From assembly GCA_045531795.1 (NCBI GenBank), contig JAZSET010000160.1:1-47910 (forward strand): a stretch of 47,910 nt of DNA, read 5' to 3'. Of this stretch, positions 35,654 to 43,827 are shown in pieces (the first letter of the stretch is position 1; each line of letters starts with the position of its first letter). A program made the position numbers and the translations under genes. The notes below the pieces were generated by a model. The model saw only the letters and a program-made list of their open reading frames with translations. It did not search any database and had not been told where the DNA came from. The stretch comes from UBA4717 sp045531795 (GTDB lineage: Bacteria; Bacillota; Clostridia; Oscillospirales; CAG-272).

Positions 35654-37908
35654 GGAAAGTGCGGTAATATTTTTTGATTTGTCACAAGTGTCCCGTCTGA
35701 TATGTATTTGTTGTCAAGATAAACTGTGCAATTTTCGTCTGTCTTCAGACAAAGTGCCTCAACATCGTTTTCATATACTCCGTGAGAGCCCTTTATAAGA
35801 ATATCTGCACTTTCAAGCATTTTTTCAAAAACAGCAAAATCTGCACACTTTTCGTTATATGAACCGGTATATACAATGCTTGTGTCTCCTGCCTCTATAC
35901 TGAAAGCGATTCTCGGATGAGTTGATTTTACCCTGTCAAGCTTAAGCGGTTGAATCGTTATATTATTAAAATCCGGTTTGTTTTCAAGGTCGTAATAATG
36001 GGTTTCAATTTTTAAAGATTTGCAAAGAGCTTCAAGCTCCTCGGAGTATTCTTTGTCTGTTTCGTTTTGAGGAACGGGAAGATAAAGTTTTCTTATAAGG
36101 GTGTAATCACTGATACCTTTCAGTGCCTTAATGTGATTGTAGTGATAGTGAGTCAAAAGGTAACAGTCTATGTCGGTATCAAGATAGTTATAAACGGTTT
36201 GAACCTGTGAAGTATAGCTTTCAGATGAGCCATCGGTAATATCTGCTATCATACTGTTTCTGCCGTCGCTTATCACAAAGCTGTCATTTTCGCCGTCGGA
36301 CACAATACTTATATGATTGTCGTTTCTGAATACATAAAGGTCGATATTTACAGTGATAAGTGAAATTAAAGAGAATACGGCAGAAAAAACAAGAAAATGT
36401 TTTATGCTGAAATTCCTGATTACGAAAAAAGCAAGAACTATAATAAACAAAGCCGCGAGAGTATATATAACAATTGGCTTTGCAGAAAACACAAAGCCGT
36501 TAAGGCGAGAGCAATAAGATGCAATATCGGTTATAACTTCGCACAAAAGCTCGGACAGTGAAATAAACAGTCCTGATAACACAGGCTTTGAGACAAAAAT
36601 CAGAGAAAACGCAGAGGTTATCATAAATGCCACAATAAGCGGAGAGAAGATTAGTGTTGTAATCACACTTAAAACAGAAATACTGTCAAAGAGGAATACT
36701 GATGCCAGTGTAACAAAAACTCCGGCCGAAAAGGACATCATTATACCGTCAAAAATGTATCTCACTATTCTTAACGGGATGACCTGTTTGAATGGGTTAC
36801 CGAAAAGTTTAACCGAAGCCTTTTGAAATATTCTCATAAATAAGGTTATGCCAAACGTTGCGGCAAAAGACAGAATGAGTCCTGCATCAAGAATAGCATA
36901 CGGGTCAGATATCACGATAAATGTAACGGTTGCAAAAAGAGCAGTAAGCGGGTCGGTTTTGTCGCGCAAAAGGTACCCTGCCTGATAATAAATAAGCATT
37001 ATTCCCGCCCTCAGAATTGATGGGGAGGCGCCTGTGATAAGCATAATAAAAACAGTCAGAATAATAACTATTATGAACCTGGCTTTGCTATTCAGAACAA
37101 TAAAATTGATAAAGAACATAATAAACCCGATTATCAGTGCCAGGTGCATACCGCTAAGGGCTATGAGATGAGAAATTCCGCTTCTTCTGAAGTTCCGCAC
37201 TACAACATCAGATAGATCGTATCTGTCGCCGAGCAGCAGTGCTTTTGCAAGTGAAGATGCTTGCGGCGATAACAGCCGGTCAAATTTATAGCCAAGACGG
37301 TCTCCGAGTGAATTTATGTATGAAACAAAAGATGTTTTGTGCCCACTTATTACAAAGTGCTCACTGTCACTGCAGATAGCGCTGTATAAAAGCATTTGGC
37401 GTTTTCTCATAATCGGAGAATAATAAAGAGAATCATCAAGAGACTCGAGCGTTGCGTCTGTTGTAAATATGTCACCGACCTTTATCTGCGGGGAAAATTC
37501 GGTAAACACTGTTGCCGTGAAATCGCATTTTTCTGAGTTTACGGCAGTTACATTTGCTGTGAAGGAAGCATAATCGCTTTGTTCCGTGTTGATTTTTGTA
37601 ACACAAGCGGTAATGTTTACAGTCTCTCCGTCAAGGCTGTTGTCCGAAAACTTCACGTTAAACATAAATAAAGGCATAAGCGATGAGATTACAGTCACAG
37701 TCAGACAAACGAGGGCTAAAACAGTGTTGTATGTAAAGGGGAATTTCTTAAAAAGTCTGTACGCAACCAAAACAGCGCCGACTGTCAAGGCAAAAGAAAT
37801 ATATGCAATAATGTAAGGAATACGGTTGTCGATTACAGAGAAAATAAAAAGCGAAGATAAAAAGGAGAATGCAATACACACAAGAGGTCGATTCTTGAAA
37901 ATATTCAA
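35623..37908 (-). CDS. comEC: ComEC/Rec2 family DNA uptake channel
   Basis: ComEC carries single-stranded DNA across the membrane during transformation. The 761 residues have N-terminal membrane segments and an extracellular OB-like part (about 90-190), the competence domain with AKALLLGDRYDLSD and SGISHLIALSGMHLALI, several further helices, and a C-terminal metallo-beta-lactamase-like domain. Its metal motif reads THYHYNH (H587, H589, H592), with Asn where active relatives usually have Asp. The start is TTG 37908, nine bases after AAAAAGGAG; the in-frame ATG 37917 directly abuts that site. No comEA neighbour is present. Confidence 0.9.
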   Translation of the reverse strand: MNIFKNRPLVCIAFSFLSSLFIFSVIDNRIPYIIAYISFALTVGAVLVAYRLFKKFPFTYNTVLALVCLTVTVISSLMPLFMFNVKFSDNSLDGETVNITACVTKINTEQSDYASFTANVTAVNSEKCDFTATVFTEFSPQIKVGDIFTTDATLESLDDSLYYSPIMRKRQMLLYSAICSDSEHFVISGHKTSFVSYINSLGDRLGYKFDRLLSPQASSLAKALLLGDRYDLSDVVVRNFRRSGISHLIALSGMHLALIIGFIMFFINFIVLNSKARFIIVIILTVFIMLITGASPSILRAGIMLIYYQAGYLLRDKTDPLTALFATVTFIVISDPYAILDAGLILSFAATFGITLFMRIFQKASVKLFGNPFKQVIPLRIVRYIFDGIMMSFSAGVFVTLASVFLFDSISVLSVITTLIFSPLIVAFMITSAFSLIFVSKPVLSGLFISLSELLCEVITDIASYCSRLNGFVFSAKPIVIYTLAALFIIVLAFFVIRNFSIKHFLVFSAVFSLISLITVNIDLYVFRNDNHISIVSDGENDSFVISDGRNSMIADITDGSSESYTSQVQTVYNYLDTDIDCYLLTHYHYNHIKALKGISDYTLIRKLYLPVPQNETDKEYSEELEALCKSLKIETHYYDLENKPDFNNITIQPLKLDRVKSTHPRIAFSIEAGDTSIVYTGSYNEKCADFAVFEKMLESADILIKGSHGVYENDVEALCLKTDENCTVYLDNKYISDGTLVTNQKILPHFPYEIAEFSPE

Positions 37909-37956
37909 AGATATCATCTCCTTTTTGAGAAAAATAAAAACTTACATATAAAATGC

Positions 37957-37985
37957 TTGACAAATCCTGTATGTTGTGTTATAAT
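37957..37985 (+). promoter_or_regulatory. tRNA-Trp promoter
   Basis: TTGACA (37957-37962) and TATAAT (37980-37985), 17-base spacer, are 20 bases before the tRNA. Confidence 0.85.
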
Positions 37986-38004
37986 ATCGTCGTTGTAAAA
38001 ATAC

Positions 38005-38080
38005 AGGGGTATAGCTCAGTTGGTAGAGCAGCGGTCTCCAAAACCGCGTGTCCAGAGTTCGAGTCTTTGTGCCCCTGCCA
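38005..38080 (+). tRNA. trnW: tRNA-Trp (anticodon CCA)
   Basis: A full cloverleaf is visible: acceptor AGGGGTA/TGCCCCT, D arm GCTC/GAGC, anticodon stem GCGGT/ACCGC around CTCCAAA (anticodon CCA), T loop TTCGAGT, discriminator G and encoded CCA. It has its own promoter and is followed by a terminator. An integrase gene lies just past its 3' end, reading back towards it, so it is probably the attachment site. Confidence 0.97.
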
Positions 38081-38081
38081 T

Positions 38082-38129
38082 CAAAAACACCGAAAATCCT
38101 TTGTTTATAAAGGGCTTCGGTGTTTTTTG
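38082..38129 (+). terminator. terminator after tRNA-Trp
   Basis: AAAACACCGAA pairs with TTCGGTGTTTT, with CCTTT/AAAGG inside and TTTTTT at the end. The 190 bases that follow (to 38327) are very A/T-rich and hold no gene; TTTTGTCA occurs twice near 38207-38224. Confidence 0.8.
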
Positions 38130-38327
38130 ATTTTTTCTGATAATTAACAAAAGTTTACAAATAATGCTTATTTTTCATTGTTTTTCCCTGATTTTATAGC
38201 TTTATTTTGTCAAAAATTTTGTCAGAATTTTTTATACAAAAATAAATTTTTCATAGAAATAAAATCGATAAAACACGAAAAATATTGCCACAATTATAAC
38301 ATTTTTGAATGATTATGTCAAGCAAAG

Positions 38328-38369
38328 AAAAAAGCTCTTCTCTGCATAATAAGCAGCGAAGAGCTTTTT
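38328..38369 (-). terminator. terminator of the integrase operon
   Basis: AAAAAGCTCTTC and GAAGAGCTTTTT form the outer stem with CTGC/GCAG inside. It lies nine bases past the integrase stop codon and has T-runs on both strands. Confidence 0.8.
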
Positions 38370-38378
38370 GTGTTTATA

Positions 38379-39743
38379 TTAAATTTTGAATTCTTTAAGT
38401 AATTTTTCTTTTCTTTTTTCTGCCTGGTGAATATATGTTTTTTGTGTAAAAGAAACATCAGAGTGGCGAAGCTGTTCAGAAACAAATTTTGAGTCGCCGT
38501 CAGTTTCTTCGTAGAGTTTGGAAGCATATGTGTGTCGGAGTGAGTGCATTCCGTGTTGTTCAACATTTGCCTGACGTAAAAGATTATAAAAACGTTTTGC
38601 TAAAGCACGTACTCCGATTGGGCGCTCGCCGTTGTGAAGAATATATCCGTTGTACCCGTCCTCTTCCTGCGATTTTAGTTTTTTAATCAACTCTATTGCA
38701 TAGGGGGATATAGTTAAAACCTTTTTACTTTCTTGTGTCTTGACGCTTGAGACAATATCAGGTCGTTTGCCCGTTGGCATTCCATTTTCATCACGTTCTT
38801 TGACTGAGATTACATTGTTCCTTATGGCTACGGTTCGATTTTCAAAGTCGAAGTCAGAATATTTCAAAGCGGCAGCTTCTCCGCAACGAAGGCCGGTGTT
38901 AAGTATAAATAACAGATATTCTCCTTGCTTCAGGAAAAATGGTCCGTTGTGCATCGGTTGACCATTTTTAGGGTGAATGTAGTCAAGATAATACCCATTC
39001 TCTATAATATCCTTCATTCTGTCAATTTCTTCGTCTGTAAAGCAATGAATATCGCTTTGATCTATCTGACTCTTCAAGCGTCTGTTTAACAGTTTAAACT
39101 CGTATTCGCTGATAGCACGACCGTTTTTGATTTTTTCTTTTATTTCATTTTGAGATTCACGTAACTGTTCTTGAGTTTGCAGTACGGCTTCTTTTTTGTA
39201 AAACTCATATTTAGTCATAGGATTTCTGATTATTTCATCTTCCGAGTACTTGAAAAAAGCAGACAAAAACTGTTGTATCTTCTTTAGTGTCGAAAATGAA
39301 TATCCTTTATTTAAATTATAATCCATAATGCTTTCAATGTGTTTTTTAGTAACATCAGTAAGCTTTATTGCATCAAAATTACAATCTTTCAAAGCAGGCA
39401 ATATCTGATAAATGAATGTTTCTTCGAGGCGGTCAAATGAAGTTGCTTTTATCTTGCGATATTTGTGATTGTATAGCCATTCGTTCATTTTTGTGATAAA
39501 CAGTGCAGAAGTGAACTTTCTGTTTTGCATTTCTTCAATTTGCTCACTAATGAATTTAGCACGTTTTATCTTGATCTCGTTGTCATCGCAACCATATATC
39601 GAGTGATAGTGCCAGGTTTTATTGCCGCTTTCATCGATATCATAATAAACGGGGACGTTACAAAAACGTCTCCCGTCCTTTTTCTGTGTGATTCTGAAAT
39701 TTTTATATAATAATGATTCATTGTATTCGATATAAACTCTCAT
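38379..39743 (-). CDS. int: tyrosine-type integrase
   Basis: Site-specific recombinase that would insert and excise the element. The 454 residues have an N-terminal arm-binding region (about 1-75), a SAM-like core-binding domain (about 76-180), an inserted helical segment, and the catalytic domain. That domain has R286 (TGLRCGE), H400 and R403 (HSLRHTY), H427 (LRHSDV) and nucleophile Y437 (KTYIH), the complete R-H-R-H-Y set. It starts at ATG 39743 with AAGGAGAT upstream and is 13 bases from the excisionase-like gene. It points towards tRNA-Trp and is closed by its own terminator. Confidence 0.95.
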   Translation of the reverse strand: MRVYIEYNESLLYKNFRITQKKDGRRFCNVPVYYDIDESGNKTWHYHSIYGCDDNEIKIKRAKFISEQIEEMQNRKFTSALFITKMNEWLYNHKYRKIKATSFDRLEETFIYQILPALKDCNFDAIKLTDVTKKHIESIMDYNLNKGYSFSTLKKIQQFLSAFFKYSEDEIIRNPMTKYEFYKKEAVLQTQEQLRESQNEIKEKIKNGRAISEYEFKLLNRRLKSQIDQSDIHCFTDEEIDRMKDIIENGYYLDYIHPKNGQPMHNGPFFLKQGEYLLFILNTGLRCGEAAALKYSDFDFENRTVAIRNNVISVKERDENGMPTGKRPDIVSSVKTQESKKVLTISPYAIELIKKLKSQEEDGYNGYILHNGERPIGVRALAKRFYNLLRQANVEQHGMHSLRHTYASKLYEETDGDSKFVSEQLRHSDVSFTQKTYIHQAEKRKEKLLKEFKI

Positions 39744-39756
39744 TTGTTATCTCCTT

Positions 39757-40014
39757 TTATGATGCCACACTTAATTTGTATCCGCCGATGCATTTAGGAA
39801 GCGTATCGAGCCATTCAACAAATTTTCTTGTTTCTATAAGTTTGCGGCCCTCAAGTTCAAAGCTCGGAAATGATTTTTGCTTGAAAAGCTCGTATCCTCT
39901 ATCTTTCCCGCACTTAAGTTCGTTCATTACGTTTGATACGCTCATACACGTTCCGTAAGTATTTAAAAGGTAATTATATTCGAATTCAATTGTGTTTATC
40001 TTGTTATTACTCAT
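39757..40014 (-). CDS. excisionase-like small DNA-binding protein
   Basis: The 85 residues contain a winged-helix/MerR-like pattern (MSVSNVMNELKCGKDRGYELF, then EGRKLIETRKFVEWLD), as in excisionases of integrative elements. The position directly before int, in the same direction, supports a role as recombination directionality factor. It starts at ATG 40014 after AAGGAGACATA. Confidence 0.7.
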   Translation of the reverse strand: MSNNKINTIEFEYNYLLNTYGTCMSVSNVMNELKCGKDRGYELFKQKSFPSFELEGRKLIETRKFVEWLDTLPKCIGGYKLSVAS

Positions 40015-40060
40015 ATTATGTCTCCTTCTATCTATATTGTTTGTATACTCATAATTGTAT

Positions 40061-41017
40061 TTATTTTACCAGCATATAATTTGCAACCGTAACCGTGTTT
40101 CTGAAATGCGCAAGGTGCCAAAAGGAAACACAGGTCAGAGCAAGATTATCATACTTAATCGGCAGATTATTTGCCTGTGCAAATTTCTTGTTTGCTCCTC
40201 TCAAAAAATATGTTCCGGTAATAAGTTTTTCATTAAATGGTTTGGGAGTTTTTGTTCTTTTGTTGATATTTGTTTTCTCCCAGGTCTTTTTTAATTGTTC
40301 TATCAACTTTGTCCGTTCAATGGGATCTCTGATTTTTTCTAAATAATAGTGATAAGCCGTCTGCGCCTGCAATGCGCGTAAATAATGCAAGGGGAGTTGA
40401 TTTTTAAGCTCCACTTTAGAAAATATCGGCTTGTCATGAGGTACATTATCAAAGTAGCTTTTTATATATTCTTCGTCACCCGGCAAGAGATGCTGGGCCT
40501 GATAGCGTCCGCCCTTTCCGCGACGGACAAAAACACACGGCTCATTTGTCAATGGATCAACACCGAAGTCTCCGCCGCGTAAATGTGCAAGTTCCTGACG
40601 CCTGATCCCCACTCTTTTTTGGAATTGTACGAGTCTATCGTATTTGGGGTTTGACAGGTCGTTGTCGTTTCGTTTTTGCTTACCATTGAAGCTTCTGCCT
40701 CGTGTGTACTCTGATGTGCGACGCTTGGGTTTTGTTGTTACGGCATCCATCGTGATACCGTGATAGATACAGACAGGTGCAAGATAGCTGTGAATCGTGC
40801 TGGGCGACAGTCCTTTTTGAATTAAATGAGTTACATACTCTGATATGTGTTCGCCGCACTCTTCTTTAGATTTGCATCTGTGTATAGATCTGCAATAATT
40901 GATGAATTTGCGGTAATTTGCGACATAAGCGCGTCTTGTTACATTGTTGTCATATCGTTTGAAATACTTTCTTGCATCTTCAAATAAGATACGTGAAAAG
41001 GTCTTGTTTCTCCCCAT
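40061..41017 (-). CDS. second tyrosine recombinase, non-canonical active site
   Basis: The 318 residues look like a compact tyrosine recombinase. There is a SAM-like N-terminal domain (FEDARKYFKRYDNNVTRRAYV, LSPSTIHSYLAPVCIYHGI), then a catalytic region with R139 (GIRRQELAHLRGGDF), K168 (RRGKGGR), R273 (YFLRGANKKFA), H304 (HLAHFRN) and Y314 (ANYML). The first His of the HxxR box is absent: the position holds Y270. The start is ATG 41017, eight bases after AAAGGAG; the reading frame is open further upstream but lacks a site. It may be a helper recombinase, a resolvase, or a degenerate enzyme with a DNA-binding role. Co-directional with xis and int. Confidence 0.7.
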   Translation of the reverse strand: MGRNKTFSRILFEDARKYFKRYDNNVTRRAYVANYRKFINYCRSIHRCKSKEECGEHISEYVTHLIQKGLSPSTIHSYLAPVCIYHGITMDAVTTKPKRRTSEYTRGRSFNGKQKRNDNDLSNPKYDRLVQFQKRVGIRRQELAHLRGGDFGVDPLTNEPCVFVRRGKGGRYQAQHLLPGDEEYIKSYFDNVPHDKPIFSKVELKNQLPLHYLRALQAQTAYHYYLEKIRDPIERTKLIEQLKKTWEKTNINKRTKTPKPFNEKLITGTYFLRGANKKFAQANNLPIKYDNLALTCVSFWHLAHFRNTVTVANYMLVK

Positions 41018-41072
41018 TCTACCATCTCCTTTACATTGAGTATGATAGAATGGGGAGAGCAGTTTGTGATAA

Positions 41073-41429
41073 TTATTCGTTATCCCATTTGTCAAAATCT
41101 CTGAGCATATCCACCCAATTAAATCTTGGTGCAATTGTTGCGACAGTATCAATGAGAATCTGTTCTTTATCCTGGTCAAATACAATGGGTTCAGACATTA
41201 CAAATTCTCTTCGGCCAAAGCCTTTTATACCACACAAAACATCAAGATTGAGGTTTCCATTTTCAGCAAAGTAATGTATTGTTATTTCAGCACAATAATT
41301 TGCGTAGTCGGGCGATATTCTTGTTACCTTGCGTAAATCTTGCTTCTCTAAAAGATCACAAAATGGTGCTGACCAGATAAAAGTATCATTTTTTGTTGCA
41401 TGGATAGTGATTATGTTATTGTTTTTCAT
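41073..41429 (-). CDS. unknown small element-encoded protein (118 residues)
   Basis: I do not recognise this family. The 118 residues have no signal or membrane segment and alternate strands with a final helix (DKEQILIDTVATIAPRFNWVDMLRDFDKW). Start ATG 41429 is well placed after AAGGAGATT. It is 16 bases downstream of the 125-residue protein gene and precedes the second recombinase, so it is part of the recombination operon. A DNA-binding or directionality accessory role is only positional inference. Confidence 0.6.
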   Translation of the reverse strand: MKNNNIITIHATKNDTFIWSAPFCDLLEKQDLRKVTRISPDYANYCAEITIHYFAENGNLNLDVLCGIKGFGRREFVMSEPIVFDQDKEQILIDTVATIAPRFNWVDMLRDFDKWDNE

Positions 41430-41445
41430 TTTTAATCTCCTTAAT

Positions 41446-41823
41446 TTACGATAATGTAATTTGAACGGCGTATTCCCAATCGATGAGTCCTAATAAATTG
41501 GGAATGGCATCTTTTATTGCGGTTGTGGGATCTGCATTGTAGGGTATTTTGGTCATAAAAGCTCGTACACGGGAATTATACCCTTCTAACCTGTACCAGA
41601 AATGCAGCTCTATCTCTTCTGACACCATTGCTTCTATAGCAACTTCAAGTGTTGAATCATTTTCGAGATTGTATTTTTTTAGTGTTTGCTCGGATAATAC
41701 TTTCTTAAGTGGTACGGTAACAATAAATGTGTCAAAAAAGTAAGTGCCATATGCTTTGGGATCTATGAGATATTTTTTGCTTTCATAATTTTTACGATTG
41801 TTTTGAGTTGTTATTGCTTTCAT
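41446..41823 (-). CDS. unknown small element-encoded protein (125 residues)
   Basis: Not recognised. The 125 residues start at ATG 41823 behind AAGGAGAAA. They include DTFIVTVPLKKVL, a helix with EVAIEAMVSEEI, ELHFWYRLEGYNSRVRAF, and an ending ILxLIDWEYAVQIT-like strand (here LLGLIDWEYAVQITLS). Like its neighbour at 41073 it is soluble and has a W/D pair near the end, but I see no clear sequence relation. It is the first gene after the terminator-bearing leader. Confidence 0.6.
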   Translation of the reverse strand: MKAITTQNNRKNYESKKYLIDPKAYGTYFFDTFIVTVPLKKVLSEQTLKKYNLENDSTLEVAIEAMVSEEIELHFWYRLEGYNSRVRAFMTKIPYNADPTTAIKDAIPNLLGLIDWEYAVQITLS

Positions 41824-42023
41824 TGTTTTTCTCCTTAAATGTTTTTTATATTTTTCAGAATCCGTTCCTCCATGTGGTGTATAGACTCTATCATCAGTAT
41901 GAAAGAAACGGATATAGTATAAATGTACTCCGACTGTTCGGCAGAGCTTTTTGAGGTTTGTGCATCCCTCACTTTGCCGACGTCGGGATTCTGTTGTCAA
42001 TGAGCATACGCCTTTGTGAACGC

Positions 42024-42178
42024 AAAAAAGCCACTTTAGGCATAGTTATACAGGGTAAAACCTGTTAAATGTCCTAAAGTGGCACAAATTCGTGTTCGCC
42101 AAAAGCGGCTCAATATACTTGCTAAAACAATTGCAAGCCAAAACACATACTATTCAATTGTCCCCGAAATATCTCGGG
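42024..42178 (-). ncRNA. terminated leader RNA or small RNA before the recombination operon
   Basis: From the promoter at 42185-42213 a leftward transcript would begin near 42178. It starts with hairpin CCCGA/TCGGG, contains an 8-codon frame (ATG 42148, stop at 42122, peptide MCFGLQLF), and ends at GCCACTTTAGG (42083-42073)/CCTAAAGTGGC (42040-42030) followed by TTTTTT. ACAGG/CCTGT is nested in the loop. This is either a 155-nt small RNA or an attenuator controlling the five genes downstream. In the rest of 41824-42401 I see no gene. Confidence 0.5.
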
Positions 42179-42184
42179 AACACC

Positions 42185-42213
42185 ATTCTAACACGAGGGT
42201 AGTGTTTTGTCAA
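42185..42213 (-). promoter_or_regulatory. promoter with internal dyad upstream of the recombination operon
   Basis: On the minus strand TTGACA (42213-42208) and TAGAAT (42190-42185) have a 17-base spacer. The spacer carries AACAC/GTGTT arms around seven bases, a possible operator. Confidence 0.7.
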
Positions 42214-42401
42214 CCACCTTAGAATAATTTCAGCGTATTATACAAATGACATAGGGGTATTATTGTGCAAATTAAACTGAAAAAGTTTGTTTATTTGCTC
42301 GCTCTGTCTTCTCTTGAAGGCTCTGCACATCTCTCAATTCCCGTCACTTCAAGGCTATTCAATGTTCCGTTCTCTCTTCCTGTTTGCTATATTGACTGTA
42401 T

Positions 42402-42815
42402 TCAGAATGGAAGATCATCAGGTAATATGTCAGAAATTTCAGTTGTTTTTTCTTCCGTCTTCAAACGTAGTGCCAATTCTGCCTCGGTGCAACCATCGCC
42501 TTCCTCGGTAGACTTTAACTTGTGTCGATTTATCCACTCTTTACTTGCTGCTGCAATCTTTTCCGTATAGGTTTGGAACACGACCTTTCTTCCGCGCTCG
42601 GCATCTATTACTTCTTCGATATCCTTCGGTAACGGCTCTGAACCGCCAACTTTGTCATAAAAGATCAGCCCGAGCAATATCGCTCCTGCCTCCTCCACTG
42701 TGAAGTTTTCGTGCAACAAATCAAAAAGTTCATAATAACATAACGCGCCCTTCTTTTCAAGCCACTTTCTTTTTTGAATTGGCGAAAGTGTTGCCAGATA
42801 ATTTTGATAATTCAT
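42402..42815 (-). CDS. DUF6291-like phage/element protein
   Basis: The 137 residues contain YYELFDLLHENFTVEEAGAI, a Tyr/Phe-rich helix and VVFQTYTEKIAAASKEWI, the layout of DUF6291 proteins found near phage and plasmid replication genes. The tail is acidic (EISDILPDDLPF). The role is not established; a replication accessory function is inferred from context. It starts at ATG 42815 after AAGAAAGGAA and is divergent from the 96-residue protein gene. Confidence 0.6.
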   Translation of the reverse strand: MNYQNYLATLSPIQKRKWLEKKGALCYYELFDLLHENFTVEEAGAILLGLIFYDKVGGSEPLPKDIEEVIDAERGRKVVFQTYTEKIAAASKEWINRHKLKSTEEGDGCTEAELALRLKTEEKTTEISDILPDDLPF

Positions 42816-42961
42816 AAAAATTATTCCTTTCTTAAGATGTATTTTTGATTTACAAAAAGTAACTGCTTTGGACTCGGGTTTTCTGTCATACTCATATTGT
42901 CAGAACAGGGTTGGAGAAATTCAATCACTTTTGAACAAACATTATTATGAGGTGATAAACA

Positions 42962-43252
42962 ATGACAAACAATTCTTTTGAAGTAAGGTGCACGATCAAC
43001 CACGGAAAGCAGGTTGCAATTTTCTTCCCTATGTCGGTTCTTGAAGATTTTGAACATACTGTTCAAAGTCAGGACGAGAAACTGATGTCAAAAATCGTCG
43101 AGCTGTTCGGGGAGTTCAGCGAGCTTGACGAAATAAAGAAAATGACTTTCCAGGCTCTGCTTGAAGAAAGAGCAGGATCGCTTTCAAGCATTGACGATAT
43201 GCTGAAGTTGTTAAAGGGTGTGAGAATCTGCACAGCATTTTTTGAAAAGTGA
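42962..43252 (+). CDS. unknown 96-residue protein
   Basis: I do not recognise it. The protein is soluble, with a beta-type start (NSFEVRCTINHGKQVAIFF) and a helical, acidic remainder (MLKLLKGVRICTAF at the end). Start ATG 42962 follows TATGAGGTGAT. A terminator is placed just after its stop codon, so it is a small one-gene transcript. Confidence 0.55.
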   Translation: MTNNSFEVRCTINHGKQVAIFFPMSVLEDFEHTVQSQDEKLMSKIVELFGEFSELDEIKKMTFQALLEERAGSLSSIDDMLKLLKGVRICTAFFEK

Positions 43253-43263
43253 TTTAGGATAAG

Positions 43264-43305
43264 CAAAAGTGACGGGATATTTATCTCGTTGCTTTTGTTT
43301 TTTTT
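43264..43305 (+). terminator. terminator after the 96-residue protein gene
   Basis: CAAAAG (43264-43269)/CTTTTG (43292-43297) with inner CGGGATA/TATCTCG pairing is followed by a run of eight or more T. Confidence 0.7.
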
Positions 43306-43589
43306 CGGGGCATCAGGCATTGGTACCACGAGTATGAAAGATTGAAAAACAAAAAATCGCTTTTGAATAGAAATTTTTGAAAACTAAAAAATCCGACTAC
43401 ATAAGAATAGTCGGATAATGTTATTGTTGAAGAACAAGACGTCTTCGGCGTCCCAACGCGTAAAGCGTATGTTAAACTTGCTATATGTCTCAATTTTTGA
43501 CGTTGCCGCCGCCGAGAAAAGGCCCGCCGCAAGAAAGCACGCTTGCGCTCGGAGAAACGATATTTTTGCCTGTCACACAAAAATTTTTG

Positions 43590-43639
43590 CTACAAAGTGG
43601 TTATTTCCCATATGGCCATAGGGAAATAACCATTTGTAG
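43590..43639. repeat. 50-bp near-perfect palindrome
   Basis: Arm 43590-43609 (CTACAAAGTGGTTATTTCCC) pairs with arm 43621-43639 with one bulged base, 19 bp in all. The centre TATGGCCATA (43611-43620) is itself palindromic. It lacks a T-run, so it is not a simple terminator. Confidence 0.9.
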
Positions 43640-43827
43640 GAGGAAATTGTACTCTGTTTCTGTGAATACAATTACCTGTCTCCGTCGCATAGGAGGTACG
43701 ACGAACTGCAAATTCGCAGGAGTCCAGAATATGACTCCCTATAAGATGAAGCTGCGAATTTGCTCTTGCTCCAAATTGGCTTTAATCTACAATATTAGTA
43801 TGATTAAAAAGGAAGAGGGATAAATGA

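Noticed and set aside
42265..42570. Rightward 101-codon open frame opposite the DUF6291-like gene
   Set aside because: No ribosome binding site of note and it runs antisense to a better supported gene; composition is that of a shadow frame.
43418..43823. Open frames within the inverted-repeat stretch (both strands)
   Set aside because: They run through the palindromes, lack well-spaced ribosome binding sites and have Arg/Cys-rich, unconserved-looking products. The best, from TTG 43647, is only three bases from AGGAGG.
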